A stretch of DNA of 64,000 bases from an uncultured Alphaproteobacteria bacterium (lineage in GTDB: Bacteria; Pseudomonadota; Alphaproteobacteria; Micropepsales; Micropepsaceae), in assembly GCA_903897605.1 (NCBI GenBank), contig CAIUCH010000030.1:57573-121572 (forward strand), read 5' to 3'. The translations under genes were made by a program, and so were the position numbers. How positions within the stretch are numbered: position 1 is the first letter of the stretch; the number at the start of each line of letters is the position of its first letter. The notes below the pieces were generated by a model. That model made no database searches, was not told where the DNA came from, and worked only from the letters and a program-made list of their open reading frames with translations. Below, piece by piece: positions 1-8,798 of the stretch.

Positions 1-1849
1 CCAGCGACAGTCCCAGGCCGGTGCCTTCACGGGTATGGGCTGGATCATTGATCGCCTGCTCAAAGGGCTGGCCGATGCGCGCCAACAGGCTTTCCGGCAT
101 GCCGATACCATGATCCTTCACGGTCAACGCCAACCGATTGGCGATGATCCGCGCGCTAACCTCCACTTCGTCGCCGGGGCGGGAGAATTTGATCGCATTG
201 GAAAGAAGATTGATCAGGATCTGACGGAAGGCGCGCTGGTCGGCCGAGAATATAAGACCTTGTGCAGGCAATTGCGTCGCCAGCCGGATGCCCAACTCGT
301 CGGCGCGCTTTTTCACCAGCCGCATGCAATAGGCGACACTTTCGGTAAGGTCGACATCCTGGATGTCGAGAACGAATTTTCCCGCTTCGATCTTGGCGAT
401 GTCCAGAATGTCGGAAACCAGGTTCAAGAGATGATTGCCGGACTCATGGATGATGGTGGCATAGTCGCGATATTGCTTCTGCACCGGCCCGAACATCTGG
501 TTCTGCATCAGGTCGGAAAAGCCGATAATCGCATTGAGCGGCGTGCGCAATTCGTGGCTCATATTGGCGAGGAATTGCGACTTGACCTTGCTGGAGGCTT
601 CGGCGGTTTCCTTGGCGACCCGGTTGTCGCGCAGAGCTTCCTCCAGGGTGCGCTTTTCGATGACATTGTCGCGGAAGAGACGCAATGCCCGCGCGAACTG
701 GCCGATTTCGTCGCGCCGGCTCTGGTACGGAATGGCATGATCCAGATTGTTGCCCGCCACCGCCTGCATTGCCTTGGTGATATGACGCAACGGCCGGATC
801 ACGCGCAAAATGGCATAGAGCGAGGTGAAGGATGCCAGGCTGATGGAAAGGATCATCAGCATCACGGCCAGGTTCAACTTGCGGCTGGCTTCGGCCAGGG
901 TCTCCACCACGCCTGCGCGCGTGAGGACGAAGGCGGCACGCGAAACATCGGTGACGGTGAGCAGGCCGCGATCGGACTCCGCAAGCCAATTCAATGCCGT
1001 GAGAGGCGCCGGTTTGCCGTTGCCAAGCGCATCCAGGATATTCCGCCTTATGCCGCGAACCTCGCCGAAATAAACTTTCGCGACATTGTCCACGTCACGC
1101 CCCAAGCTCTCCGGGAAGGTCGGCAGATCGGTCCGGTCGCTCGAAAGCACGGCCCAGGGATAATTGACGTTGCCGTCCTGTTCGGCGAATTGCTGCAATT
1201 GGTTCGAGGTCAATTTTCGCCCGGCGATGATGGCTTGGGCGATGAGCACACGATCGCGGCCCAGCGTTTCGCGCATCGACCAGACCATGCGGATGATCTT
1301 GGTCATCTCGTTGTTGAAGGCGCTGGCGTCGGCGATATACATGGATCGCACGCGCGTGCGCAGGTTAATCGCGGCGAGCAGCGTGTTCATCGCCGCCGGC
1401 CAGTCGGCTTGAATGGTGGCCGTCCGGCGCGCCAAGGGCAGCCCGAGCTCGGTCATGGCTTCGGCATAGCGCTTTTCGTAGATATCCCAGGCGCCACGGA
1501 TTTTCTCAATATTGGGTATCGGGCCGTCTGTCTCCAACTGCGATCCCTGATGGGTTTCGCGCAAACTGCGTTCCGATGTCTGGTGCAGCGTTTGCAGCTT
1601 GGCGCGCGTGGCTGGATCCAACGGGCCATCCAGGGTCAGCGCGGTGCTGATCTCGCCTTGCTCTAATCGCAACGCCTCCTGGGCGGCAAAAACATCGCTC
1701 AAGACATCGACGGTCTTGAGCAGCTGGACGGCATTTTCCCGCTGGTCATAGGCCTGTTTGGCGGTAAAGGCGAAAACGGAAACCAGCAGAACGACCAGCA
1801 CGGCGGTAATCGCCGACAACAGCACGCCGATCGACTGAAATCTCTTCAT
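1..1849 (-). CDS. HAMP-domain sensor histidine kinase (3' end outside window)
   Basis: Membrane-bound two-component sensor kinase that would autophosphorylate on His and pass phosphate to a response regulator not seen here. The frame opens with ATG at 1849 and runs off the left edge without a stop, giving 616 residues. A first membrane segment lies at about residues 7-27. A long helical periplasmic region follows to about 315, then a second membrane segment at about 318-338 and a HAMP linker. The H-box MSHELRTPLNAIIGF puts the phospho-accepting His near residue 432. The N-box NAIKFS has Asn near 551, and G-box residues HGIGMP and GTGLGLSL end the visible part. Whether a receiver domain follows cannot be seen. 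The signal sensed is unknown. Very sure of the family. Confidence 0.93.
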   Translation of the reverse strand, partial: MKRFQSIGVLLSAITAVLVVLLVSVFAFTAKQAYDQRENAVQLLKTVDVLSDVFAAQEALRLEQGEISTALTLDGPLDPATRAKLQTLHQTSERSLRETHQGSQLETDGPIPNIEKIRGAWDIYEKRYAEAMTELGLPLARRTATIQADWPAAMNTLLAAINLRTRVRSMYIADASAFNNEMTKIIRMVWSMRETLGRDRVLIAQAIIAGRKLTSNQLQQFAEQDGNVNYPWAVLSSDRTDLPTFPESLGRDVDNVAKVYFGEVRGIRRNILDALGNGKPAPLTALNWLAESDRGLLTVTDVSRAAFVLTRAGVVETLAEASRKLNLAVMLMILSISLASFTSLYAILRVIRPLRHITKAMQAVAGNNLDHAIPYQSRRDEIGQFARALRLFRDNVIEKRTLEEALRDNRVAKETAEASSKVKSQFLANMSHELRTPLNAIIGFSDLMQNQMFGPVQKQYRDYATIIHESGNHLLNLVSDILDIAKIEAGKFVLDIQDVDLTESVAYCMRLVKKRADELGIRLATQLPAQGLIFSADQRAFRQILINLLSNAIKFSRPGDEVEVSARIIANRLALTVKDHGIGMPESLLARIGQPFEQAINDPAHTREGTGLGLSL

Positions 1850-1975
1850 TCCCGCAAGGTCCCGAATAAGGCGCGAAGTTAAATTGAAAGAATGGAAGAT
1901 GCTTTAATGGGCAAGTCGCGGGTGCACGGCATTGGTTGAACGCCGTTAACCGTACTTCTCGGGCCTGCGCTGGCG

Positions 1976-2476
1976 TCAGCGGTTCCCGCCGGGTGCGGAC
2001 TTGTCGCCCTGGCTGCGCCATTCGTTCAAGACCAGCACCAGGGTCAACAGGTCGAACAGGGCAAAACCCAGCAACCAATCGGACCAGCGAATGGTGAGGC
2101 GCCAGCTCATATAGGCAACGAACCCGGCGAGGATCGCGGATGCGAGCGGAAACACCCAGCGTCCGCCGCCCCGCAACAGCGCCATCACGATGCCTAGCTT
2201 CAAGAGCCCGTGCACCAAAAGATAGAAGATGATGAATTGGTGCGGGCTTTGCTCCAGCCGGGTGGCGCCGCTGCGAATCGCATGCAGCGCGGGATGATGG
2301 CCCGTCAGTTCCGGTGCGGTGAGACGGATGACCCATCCATAGATCCATTCCGGACCCGCGGCGGCAATGATCAGGCCGGCCAGCGCCTCGACCGCGCCGT
2401 CGAATCCCTTGATCAGGATCACCGCCAGATAGGCGCGATGCAGCAGAGGCGTGCGCTTGACCAAAGTGTTTCCCAT
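1976..2476 (-). CDS. DUF2127-type integral membrane protein
   Basis: Small membrane protein of about 166 residues with roughly four hydrophobic segments. The sequence from LLHRAYLAVILIKGFDGAVEAL through HQFIIFYLLVHGLLKLGIV resembles the DUF2127 family, whose function is unknown. The start is placed at MGNTLVKRTPLL. An upstream ATG at 2515 in the same frame would add 13 polar residues (MPRPPSITQ...) that look like leader DNA. It is transcribed toward the histidine kinase, with about 125 bp between them, so co-expression is possible but not shown. Confidence 0.7.
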   Translation of the reverse strand: MGNTLVKRTPLLHRAYLAVILIKGFDGAVEALAGLIIAAAGPEWIYGWVIRLTAPELTGHHPALHAIRSGATRLEQSPHQFIIFYLLVHGLLKLGIVMALLRGGGRWVFPLASAILAGFVAYMSWRLTIRWSDWLLGFALFDLLTLVLVLNEWRSQGDKSAPGGNR

Positions 2477-2661
2477 CCGCCGGACGCCCTGCGTTATAGA
2501 GGGCGGGCGGGGCACTATAAAAGATTCATCCTTTTCATATGGTTATTGTGTCCCGCGGCAGAGGGGCGCGGCATGAAGGTCGCCGACCTCTTTGCCCTCG
2601 CCACCGGAACTTGGGCTCGCTAGGGTCGCGGCCGCAAGAAGCGCCTGCGGAGATATTCGTG

Positions 2662-3705
2662 ATGCAATACCGGATCGGACTTTATGGCGTCCTGTGCGCC
2701 GCCTTGTTTTTGGCGGCGGCGCCGGCTTTCGCCCAGACACGGGATCAACCGGATGCCGACCCCAACGCCTATCCCGATCCCTATACCCAGGTGAATGAAT
2801 TCCTCAAGCCGCCGGCCGGCCGCACCATGGGCTCGACCAGCGCGGTGGCGGTGGATCACCAGGGCCATATCTGGGTCGCCGATCGCTGCGGCGCCAATGA
2901 CTGCAAGGGCTCCAAGCTCGATCCGGTCATGGAGTTCGACGCCAATGGCAATTTCATCAAGGCCTTCGGGGCGGGAAAATTGCTGTTTCCGCATGGCATG
3001 TTCATCGACAAGGACGATCACATCTGGCTGACCGACGGCCATGTTGGCGACGGCATTGGTGATGACGTTCTGGAATTCGACCGCGACGGCAAGGTGCTGC
3101 GCACCCTGGGCACCCCCGGCGTGGCGGGCAGCAGCGAAAATACCTTCAATGAACCCAATGCGGTGATCGTTTCACCGCAAGGCGAAATTTTCGTTTCCGA
3201 TGGTCATACGCCGGATGCGGGCAATCCCCGCATCCTGCATTTCGACAAGAACGGCAAATTCGTGAAATTCTGGGGCGGCCACGGCATCGGCGTGGGCCGG
3301 CTCGAAGTCCCGCATGCGCTGGCGATGGACAGCAAGGGCCTGCTCTATGTCGCCGACCGCTACAACAACCGCATCCAGATTTTCACCCAGGACGGCATGC
3401 TGGTCGATATCTGGAGCCAGTTCGGCCGGCCCAGCGGCATCTATATCGACGAGAACGACATTCTCTATGCCACCGACTCCGAATCGCGCACACCGGTGGA
3501 ATATGGCTTTCATCCCGGCTGGGGCCGTGGCGTCCGCATTGGCAGCGTCAAGGACGGCATCGTCCGCGCCTGGATTCCCGACATCGACCCGGAAGCGGAT
3601 CGTCACATCACCAGCGGCGGCGAAGGTATCTGGGCCCGCGACGGCGTGGTCTACAGCGCCCAGGTGCGTCAGCACACGATCGTCAAATACGTACCTAAAA
3701 AATAA
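2662..3705 (+). CDS. Secreted NHL-repeat beta-propeller protein (peptidylglycine lyase-like)
   Basis: Exported protein of 347 residues. The start chosen is ATG 2662, preceded by GGAGAT, because it gives a clean signal peptide (MQYRIGLYGVLCAALFLAAA, cleavage after AFA). Repeated blades are visible: HIWVADRCG, HIWLTDGH, EIFVSDGH, LLYVADRYNNRIQIF and ILYATDSESR. This is the NHL pattern seen in peptidyl-alpha-hydroxyglycine amidating-lyase-like proteins. Enzymatic activity is not established for bacterial members of this type; a binding or lyase role in the periplasm is inference. It is followed by a two-hairpin intergenic repeat and stands apart from the downstream carbon-metabolism cluster. Confidence 0.85.
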   Translation: MQYRIGLYGVLCAALFLAAAPAFAQTRDQPDADPNAYPDPYTQVNEFLKPPAGRTMGSTSAVAVDHQGHIWVADRCGANDCKGSKLDPVMEFDANGNFIKAFGAGKLLFPHGMFIDKDDHIWLTDGHVGDGIGDDVLEFDRDGKVLRTLGTPGVAGSSENTFNEPNAVIVSPQGEIFVSDGHTPDAGNPRILHFDKNGKFVKFWGGHGIGVGRLEVPHALAMDSKGLLYVADRYNNRIQIFTQDGMLVDIWSQFGRPSGIYIDENDILYATDSESRTPVEYGFHPGWGRGVRIGSVKDGIVRAWIPDIDPEADRHITSGGEGIWARDGVVYSAQVRQHTIVKYVPKK

Positions 3706-3727
3706 CCGGGCCGACAATTCAGTCACA

Positions 3728-3811
3728 GGCTTTCTTCCCCCGCATGGCAAAGCCATTGGTGGGGGAAGATGTGCGCTAGCGGGCTTGCCCGCGTGGCGCG
3801 CAGATGGGGGA
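3728..3811 (+). repeat. Two-hairpin dispersed intergenic element, copy A
   Basis: Two adjacent palindromes. The first pairs TTCCCCC with GGGGGAA around an inner ATGGC/GCCAT hairpin. The second is centred on GCGGGCTTGCCCGC and flanked by CGC-type arms. A closely similar sequence lies in reverse orientation at 32119-32200. Both copies share GGCTTTCTTCCCCCGC, GGGGGAAGATGT, GCTAGCGGGCTTGCCCGCG and CAGATGGGGGA. The hairpin 1 loop differs between copies while the stem is kept, as expected of a REP-like element. It sits between the NHL gene and gnd. Confidence 0.75.
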
Positions 3812-3918
3812 GCTTAAAGATACTTCAAGATGTTCTCAGGACGCGCGGGCCGTGCATAATAAGCGGATATTGTGAAGCGACATTTGAGCCGGGCTGTTGC
3901 GGCGGCGAGGGAGTTTTC

Positions 3919-4908
3919 ATGCAGATCGGCATCATCGGTCTTGGCCGGATGGGCGCCAATATCGGCCGCCGCCTGATGGGCAAGGGCCACAAGGTGGTGG
4001 CCTTCGATCGCGAGCCCAAGGCGGTCGCGGCGCTGACCGGCGCAACCGGCGCCGCCTCTCTCAAGGAACTGGTGGAAAAACTCACGCCGCCGCGCGCCGT
4101 CTGGGTGATGCTGCCGGCAGGCAAGATCACTGACGACACGATTTTCGCGCTGGGCGATCTTTTGGCGTCCGGCGATGCGGTGATCGATGGCGGCAATACT
4201 TATTACAAGGACGATATTCGCCGCGCCAAGGAATTGAAGAAGAAGAACATCGCCTATGTCGATTGCGGCACCTCCGGCGGCGTCTGGGGCCTGGAGCGTG
4301 GCTATTGCATGATGATCGGTGGCGACAAGGTGGTGGTCGACCGTCTCGATCCCATCTTCGCGGCTTTGGCGCCGGGCGCCGGCAGCATCGACAAGACGCC
4401 GGCGCGCGATGGCCGTGATCCGCGCGTTGTGAACGGTTATCTGCACGCCGGACCTGCCGGCGCGGGCCATTTCGTCAAGATGGTTCACAATGGCATCGAA
4501 TATGGCCTGATGCAGGCCTATGCCGAGGGCTTCGACATTCTGCGTGGCCGCGGCAGCGACAAACTGCCGGAAGATGAGCGCTTCACGCTCGACACCGCCG
4601 ACATCGCCGAAGTGTGGCGGCGCGGCAGCGTGGTGGCGTCCTGGCTGCTCGACCTTACCGCCATCGCGCTGGCCAAATCGCCGGAGCTGAAGGAATTCGA
4701 AGGCGCGGTGGACGATAGCGGCGAATGCCGCTGGACGGTCGAGGCGGCAATCGACGAAGCCGTGTCGGCGCCGGTCATCACTTCGGCGCTTTATGCCCGC
4801 TTCCGCTCCCGGCTCGACCATAGTTTCGGCGAGAAGCTGCTGTCGGCGATGCGCAACGAATTTGGCGGCCATGTCGAAAGCCTGGCTCCGAAGGCCGAGG
4901 GCAAATGA
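3919..4908 (+). CDS. gnd: 6-phosphogluconate dehydrogenase, short (GndA/YqeC) type
   Basis: Oxidatively decarboxylates 6-phosphogluconate to ribulose 5-phosphate. The 329-residue length fits the short subfamily, often NAD-linked, rather than the roughly 470-residue E. coli type. The nucleotide-binding motif is [13 protein letters not shown]. Further motifs are [29 protein letters not shown] (substrate site) and [21 protein letters not shown] (catalytic Lys and Asn). Start ATG 3919 follows GGCGAGGGAG and opens directly on the Rossmann strand. An in-frame 50-residue upstream extension to 3769 overlaps the intergenic repeat and was not used. The stop overlaps the zwf start (ATGA), so this heads a translationally coupled operon. 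Confidence 0.95.
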   Translation: MQIGIIGLGRMGANIGRRLMGKGHKVVAFDREPKAVAALTGATGAASLKELVEKLTPPRAVWVMLPAGKITDDTIFALGDLLASGDAVIDGGNTYYKDDIRRAKELKKKNIAYVDCGTSGGVWGLERGYCMMIGGDKVVVDRLDPIFAALAPGAGSIDKTPARDGRDPRVVNGYLHAGPAGAGHFVKMVHNGIEYGLMQAYAEGFDILRGRGSDKLPEDERFTLDTADIAEVWRRGSVVASWLLDLTAIALAKSPELKEFEGAVDDSGECRWTVEAAIDEAVSAPVITSALYARFRSRLDHSFGEKLLSAMRNEFGGHVESLAPKAEGK

Positions 4909-6413
4909 GCGCGCCGCACAAGGAACCGCCGCCCAGCTGTGCCATCGTCATCTTCGGCGCCAATGGCGATCTCACCAAAAGACTGATCATACCGGCGCTT
5001 TACAATCTGGCGCGCGCCGGCAATCTGCCCGAGCAATTGGCGCTGATCGGCGTCGATCACAACGACAGGACATCGGCGCAATGGCAGGGCGCGTTGCGCG
5101 ATTTCCTGGCGCAGTCGCTTGCCAAGGGCGGTGGCGGCGCGATTGACGATAAACTCTGGAACCCCATTGCCGAGGACATGACCTTTCTCAAAGGCGATTT
5201 CGAGAAAGACGAAACCTACAAGCAGCTTGGCGATCTGCTGGCGGATCTCGACAAGAAAAGGAATCTGGGCGGCAATGTCCTGTTCTACATGGCGGTGGCC
5301 GACCGGTTCTTCGGTCCCATCGCCGGCAAGCTGGGCGAGGCCGGTTTGGTCCGCCAGGATCAAGGCGGTTTTCGCCGCCTGATCGTGGAAAAGCCGTTCG
5401 GCCATGATCTGGAATCGGCCAAGGCCCTCAATGCCTGTCTGCTCAAATATCTCAAGGAAGAGCAGATCTATCGCATCGACCATTTTCTGGGGAAAGAGAC
5501 GGTGCAGAACATCATGGCGCTGCGCTTCGCCAACGGCCTGTTCGAACCGATCTGGAATCGCGACCGCATCGATCATGTCCAGATCACGGTGGCCGAAAAT
5601 ATCGGCATCGAAGGCCGCGGCAATTTCTATGAAAAGACCGGGGCGCTGCGCGACATGGTGCCCAATCATCTGTTCCAGCTTGTCGCCATGACGGCAATGG
5701 AGCCACCGGTCTCCTTCGATGCCGAGGATATCCGCGCCAAGAAGGCCGAGATGTTCAAGGCCGTGCATGCCCTGACTTTGGGCGATGTCGTGCGCGGCCA
5801 ATATGATTCCGGCGTGGTGGCAGGCCAGCAGGTCGCGGCCTATCGCAAGGAAGAGAATGTCGCGCCGGATTCCAACATCGAGACTTTCGTGGCGATGCGG
5901 GTGCTGATCGAGAATTGGCGATGGGCGGGCGTGCCTTTCTATCTGCGCACCGGCAAGCGGCTGGCGGCGCGGTCCACCGAAATCGCCATCCGTTTCAAGC
6001 GCGCGCCTTATGCGCTGTTCCGCGAAACTCCGGTGGAAGAGCTGGATGCCGATTGGCTGATCCTGCGTGTCCAACCCGACGAAAGCATTCGCCTGCGCTT
6101 CAACGCCAAGCGGCCAGGCCCGGCCATGGCGCTGGAAAGCGTGGCGATGGAATTCAAATACAAGGACTGGTTCCATCAGGCGCCGGCGGTCGGATACGAG
6201 ACCCTGATTTACGATTGCCTGATCGGCGATGCCACTTTGTTTCAGCGCGCCGATCAGGTCGAAGCGGCCTGGGGCGTGGTCGAGCCGGTATTGAAGGGCT
6301 GGGCCAATACCTCGCCGCGACATTTCCCCAACTACAATGCCGGCAGCGAAGGACCCAGCGCCGCCAATGATCTTTTGGCGCGCGACGGGCGTTCCTGGCG
6401 CACCATAAAATGA
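4905..6413 (+). CDS. zwf: Glucose-6-phosphate 1-dehydrogenase
   Basis: Converts glucose 6-phosphate to 6-phosphoglucono-lactone with NAD(P), the entry step of the oxidative pentose phosphate and Entner-Doudoroff routes. It is 502 residues, the normal length. The nucleotide motif [16 protein letters not shown] is near the N-terminus and the active-site signature [13 protein letters not shown] is near residue 190. The ATG overlaps the gnd stop by four bases. pgl begins 7 bp after its stop. It is bracketed by the two other enzymes of the oxidative branch, which strongly supports the call. Confidence 0.97.
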   Translation: MSAPHKEPPPSCAIVIFGANGDLTKRLIIPALYNLARAGNLPEQLALIGVDHNDRTSAQWQGALRDFLAQSLAKGGGGAIDDKLWNPIAEDMTFLKGDFEKDETYKQLGDLLADLDKKRNLGGNVLFYMAVADRFFGPIAGKLGEAGLVRQDQGGFRRLIVEKPFGHDLESAKALNACLLKYLKEEQIYRIDHFLGKETVQNIMALRFANGLFEPIWNRDRIDHVQITVAENIGIEGRGNFYEKTGALRDMVPNHLFQLVAMTAMEPPVSFDAEDIRAKKAEMFKAVHALTLGDVVRGQYDSGVVAGQQVAAYRKEENVAPDSNIETFVAMRVLIENWRWAGVPFYLRTGKRLAARSTEIAIRFKRAPYALFRETPVEELDADWLILRVQPDESIRLRFNAKRPGPAMALESVAMEFKYKDWFHQAPAVGYETLIYDCLIGDATLFQRADQVEAAWGVVEPVLKGWANTSPRHFPNYNAGSEGPSAANDLLARDGRSWRTIK

Positions 6414-6420
6414 GGCGCGC

Positions 6421-7134
6421 ATGAAGATCGCCGGCGAAATGGAAATCGTCAAGGATCTGGAGGCGCTGTCCGCCCGCGCGGCGGAGATGATCGCCGACCG
6501 CATCCGTGGCTCGGCTGCGCCGTTCCGCTTGGCATTGTCGGGCGGCAGCACGCCGCGCGGCTGTTATCGCCGTCTCTCCCATCTGCATCAGGTGCCATGG
6601 GATGGCGTGGAGATCTATCTGGGCGATGAACGCTTTGTGCCGCCCGATGATCCCGCCAGCAATTACCGCATGATCCGCGAGACTTTGCTGGCGAGCGGCA
6701 TGGTGGCGCCGCGTGGCCTGTTTGCCGTGCCATTCGATGGCGAAGCCGAAAACGCCGCCCAGGCTTATGAGGAAATCCTCCGCCAGCAATATGGCAGCAG
6801 CCGTCTGCTGCCGGACCGGCCTTTGTTCGATTTGCAGGTGCTGGGTTTGGGCGAAGACGGTCACACCGCTTCGCTGCTCCCGAATGAACCGGTGCTGGAA
6901 GAACGGGGCCGCTGGGTCGCGGTGGTGCCGGAAGGCCGGCGGGAGCCGCGCATCACCTTGACCTATCCCGCCCTGGAATCCAGCCGGCTGACGCTCTTTC
7001 TGGTCAGCGGCGCGGCCAAGAAAGAGGCGCTGGCCCGTGCCCGCGCCGGCGACATCACGATCCCGGCGGGGCGGCTCCAGCCCCAGGGCGATGTGATCTG
7101 GCTGGTGGACCGCGCCGCGGCCGATGCGGATTGA
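6421..7134 (+). CDS. pgl: 6-phosphogluconolactonase
   Basis: Hydrolyses 6-phosphogluconolactone to 6-phosphogluconate, joining the reactions of zwf and gnd. It is 237 residues. Family motifs are ALSGGSTPRGCYRRL (phosphate site), LGDERFVPPDDPASNYRM and LGLGEDGHTASLLP. ATG 6421 lies 7 bp after the zwf stop. A 72-bp gap separates it from the ROK kinase gene on the same strand. Confidence 0.95.
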   Translation: MKIAGEMEIVKDLEALSARAAEMIADRIRGSAAPFRLALSGGSTPRGCYRRLSHLHQVPWDGVEIYLGDERFVPPDDPASNYRMIRETLLASGMVAPRGLFAVPFDGEAENAAQAYEEILRQQYGSSRLLPDRPLFDLQVLGLGEDGHTASLLPNEPVLEERGRWVAVVPEGRREPRITLTYPALESSRLTLFLVSGAAKKEALARARAGDITIPAGRLQPQGDVIWLVDRAAADAD

Positions 7135-7206
7135 AGACCATGGTATTTGCCCAAGTCGCGCCGATCGACGCCGCTCTGAATTCGATGCAGAAGGAAAGCC
7201 GCCAAC

Positions 7207-7956
7207 ATGCCGATAGCAAGCCGCGAAAATAAATCGTCCGCGCGTAGGATCCTGGCGATCGACATCGGCGGCACCGGACTGAAGGCCGCCCTTGTCGATA
7301 CAAGGGGCCGCTTCCTGACCGAGCGGCTCAAGGTCATGACACCCAAGCTGCCATATCCCAAGCATGTGGTGTCCGCCCTGATCGAGCTGGTGGCGCCGTT
7401 GAAGAAATATGATCACATCTCGATCGGCTTTCCGGGTTATGTCCGCGACGGCACGGTTTTCACCGCGCCCAATCTGGATACCAAGGCCTGGGCGGGGTTT
7501 CCCCTTGCCCGCACGATCGCGAAAAAGCTGGGCAAGCCCACACGCCTCAACAATGACGCCGATGTGCAGGGCCTGGCGGTGATCCGCGGCAAAGGGCTGG
7601 AGTTGGTCTGCACCCTGGGCACCGGCTTCGGCACCGCCTGGTTTCGCGACGGCGAACTCATGCCGCATTTGGAGCTGGCGCATATGCCGATCCACCATAA
7701 GGATGACTTCGATGCCTATATCGGCGAGCGCGAGCGCGAGAAAATCGGCGACAAGGAATGGAACAAGCGGGTCAAGAAATTGATCCCGGTCCTGGCCACG
7801 GTGATGAATTACGACCATCTTTTCATTGGCGGCGGCAATTCGCGGCGAATCCGCTTCAAATTGCCGAACAATGTCACCTTGGTGTCCAATGATGCGGGCA
7901 TGGAAGGCAGCGCCTTTGTCTGGCACCCCAAGGGCCCGCGCAAAGTCCGCCGATAG
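7207..7956 (+). CDS. ROK-family sugar kinase, probable polyphosphate glucokinase
   Basis: Phosphorylates glucose, probably using polyphosphate and/or ATP. It is 249 residues with the phosphate-binding motif LAIDIGGTGLKAALVD. LNNDADVQGLA supplies the catalytic Asp, and CTLGTGFGTAWF is the second phosphate loop. The cysteine zinc motif of classical ROK glucokinases and repressors is absent, and there is no N-terminal helix-turn-helix. Both features match the PPGK branch. It lies between pgl and otsB, so it can turn glucose freed from trehalose or dextrins into substrate for zwf. The phosphoryl donor is inferred. Confidence 0.82.
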   Translation: MPIASRENKSSARRILAIDIGGTGLKAALVDTRGRFLTERLKVMTPKLPYPKHVVSALIELVAPLKKYDHISIGFPGYVRDGTVFTAPNLDTKAWAGFPLARTIAKKLGKPTRLNNDADVQGLAVIRGKGLELVCTLGTGFGTAWFRDGELMPHLELAHMPIHHKDDFDAYIGEREREKIGDKEWNKRVKKLIPVLATVMNYDHLFIGGGNSRRIRFKLPNNVTLVSNDAGMEGSAFVWHPKGPRKVRR

Positions 7957-7992
7957 CGGAACCAGAATCTCTGCTCGCGCGTTAACGGCCAA

Positions 7993-8015
7993 GACCGGAG
8001 CTATTGGCTCCGGTC
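7993..8015 (+). terminator. Hairpin between ROK kinase and otsB (weak terminator or processing site)
   Basis: Perfect 9-bp inverted repeat: GACCGGAGC at 7993-8001 and GCTCCGGTC at 8007-8015, with a 5-base loop. It is followed by CATTTTAAC, only a short T run. It may attenuate transcription or stabilise mRNA inside the cluster rather than end it. A possible in-frame TTG start for otsB (8004) falls inside the loop, so a downstream ATG is more likely the real start. Confidence 0.45.
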
Positions 8016-8063
8016 CATTTTAACGTGCGCCTTTTGGACAGGATGTATTTTGGACAGGTCAGG

Positions 8064-8798
8064 ATGACGCCGCCTGTGAAGAAGAACTCGGCCCTTTTTC
8101 TCGACATTGACGGCACATTGCTCGACATGGCCCGCACCCCCGATGCGGTGATCGTGCCGGCCGAACTGCGATTGGCCCTGGTGCGGCTGTATGATGTCTT
8201 GGACGGTGCGCTGGCCTTCGTCAGCGGCCGTTCGCTGACCTCGATCGACCGCCTCTTCGCACCGCTGCGCACCGCCGCAATCGGCTGCCATGGCGCGGAA
8301 GTGCGCGGCACAGACGGCACTATCCGAGCCCTGGCCGATCCGATCCCCGATCCGGTGCGCGCGATCTTTCGCGGCCTGGCGGAAAGCCATCCCGGCACCA
8401 TCTTGGAAGACAAGATCTACGCGCTCGCATTGCATTATCGTCTGGCGCCGGAAGCCAAGCTGGCCCTGGCGGCGGCGGTGGATAGACTTGAGGGGCTCTT
8501 TGCGGCCGAGAAGGTTGCCATTCAGCACGGCAAATCAGTGATCGATGTCAAGCCGCTGGGCATCGACAAGGGCGTTGGTGTGCGGACCTTGATGCGCCAG
8601 ACGCCATTTCGCGATCGCCCGCCCATCTTTGGCGGCGACGACACCACCGATCTGGATGTGTTTCACATCCTGCCCGAACTGGGCGGACACGGTTTTTCCG
8701 TGGGCCGGGCGTTCAAAGGCGTGGACTATAAATTTCCGTCACCCCGCGCCGTCCGCCAATGGCTGACGCGCCTGGCCGAACGCGGTGTGGCGGCATGA
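8064..8798 (+). CDS. otsB: Trehalose-6-phosphate phosphatase
   Basis: HAD-superfamily enzyme that removes phosphate from trehalose 6-phosphate. The DXDGT nucleophile motif is LFLDIDGTLLDMA. The substrate region is IGCHGAEVRG, the Lys motif is SVIDVKPLGIDKGVGVRTLM, and the metal-binding motif is FGGDDTTDLDVF. Start ATG 8064 (MTPPVKKNSALFLDIDG) follows CAGGTCAGG. ATG 8043 in the same frame adds 7 residues and is possible. The stop overlaps the GH15 start (ATGA), and otsA follows that gene, making an otsB-GH15-otsA block. Confidence 0.93.
   Translation: MTPPVKKNSALFLDIDGTLLDMARTPDAVIVPAELRLALVRLYDVLDGALAFVSGRSLTSIDRLFAPLRTAAIGCHGAEVRGTDGTIRALADPIPDPVRAIFRGLAESHPGTILEDKIYALALHYRLAPEAKLALAAAVDRLEGLFAAEKVAIQHGKSVIDVKPLGIDKGVGVRTLMRQTPFRDRPPIFGGDDTTDLDVFHILPELGGHGFSVGRAFKGVDYKFPSPRAVRQWLTRLAERGVAA

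Noticed and set aside
35..1666. Long plus-strand open frame (543 codons)
   Set aside because: It is antisense to the histidine kinase, whose minus-strand frame has H, N and G boxes; the plus frame has no domain.
4791..6551. 586-codon minus-strand frame
   Set aside because: Antisense shadow of zwf, caused by high GC; no domain and zwf motifs are unambiguous.
6154..7992. 612-codon minus-strand frame
   Set aside because: Covers pgl and the ROK kinase in antisense; no ribosome site or family features.
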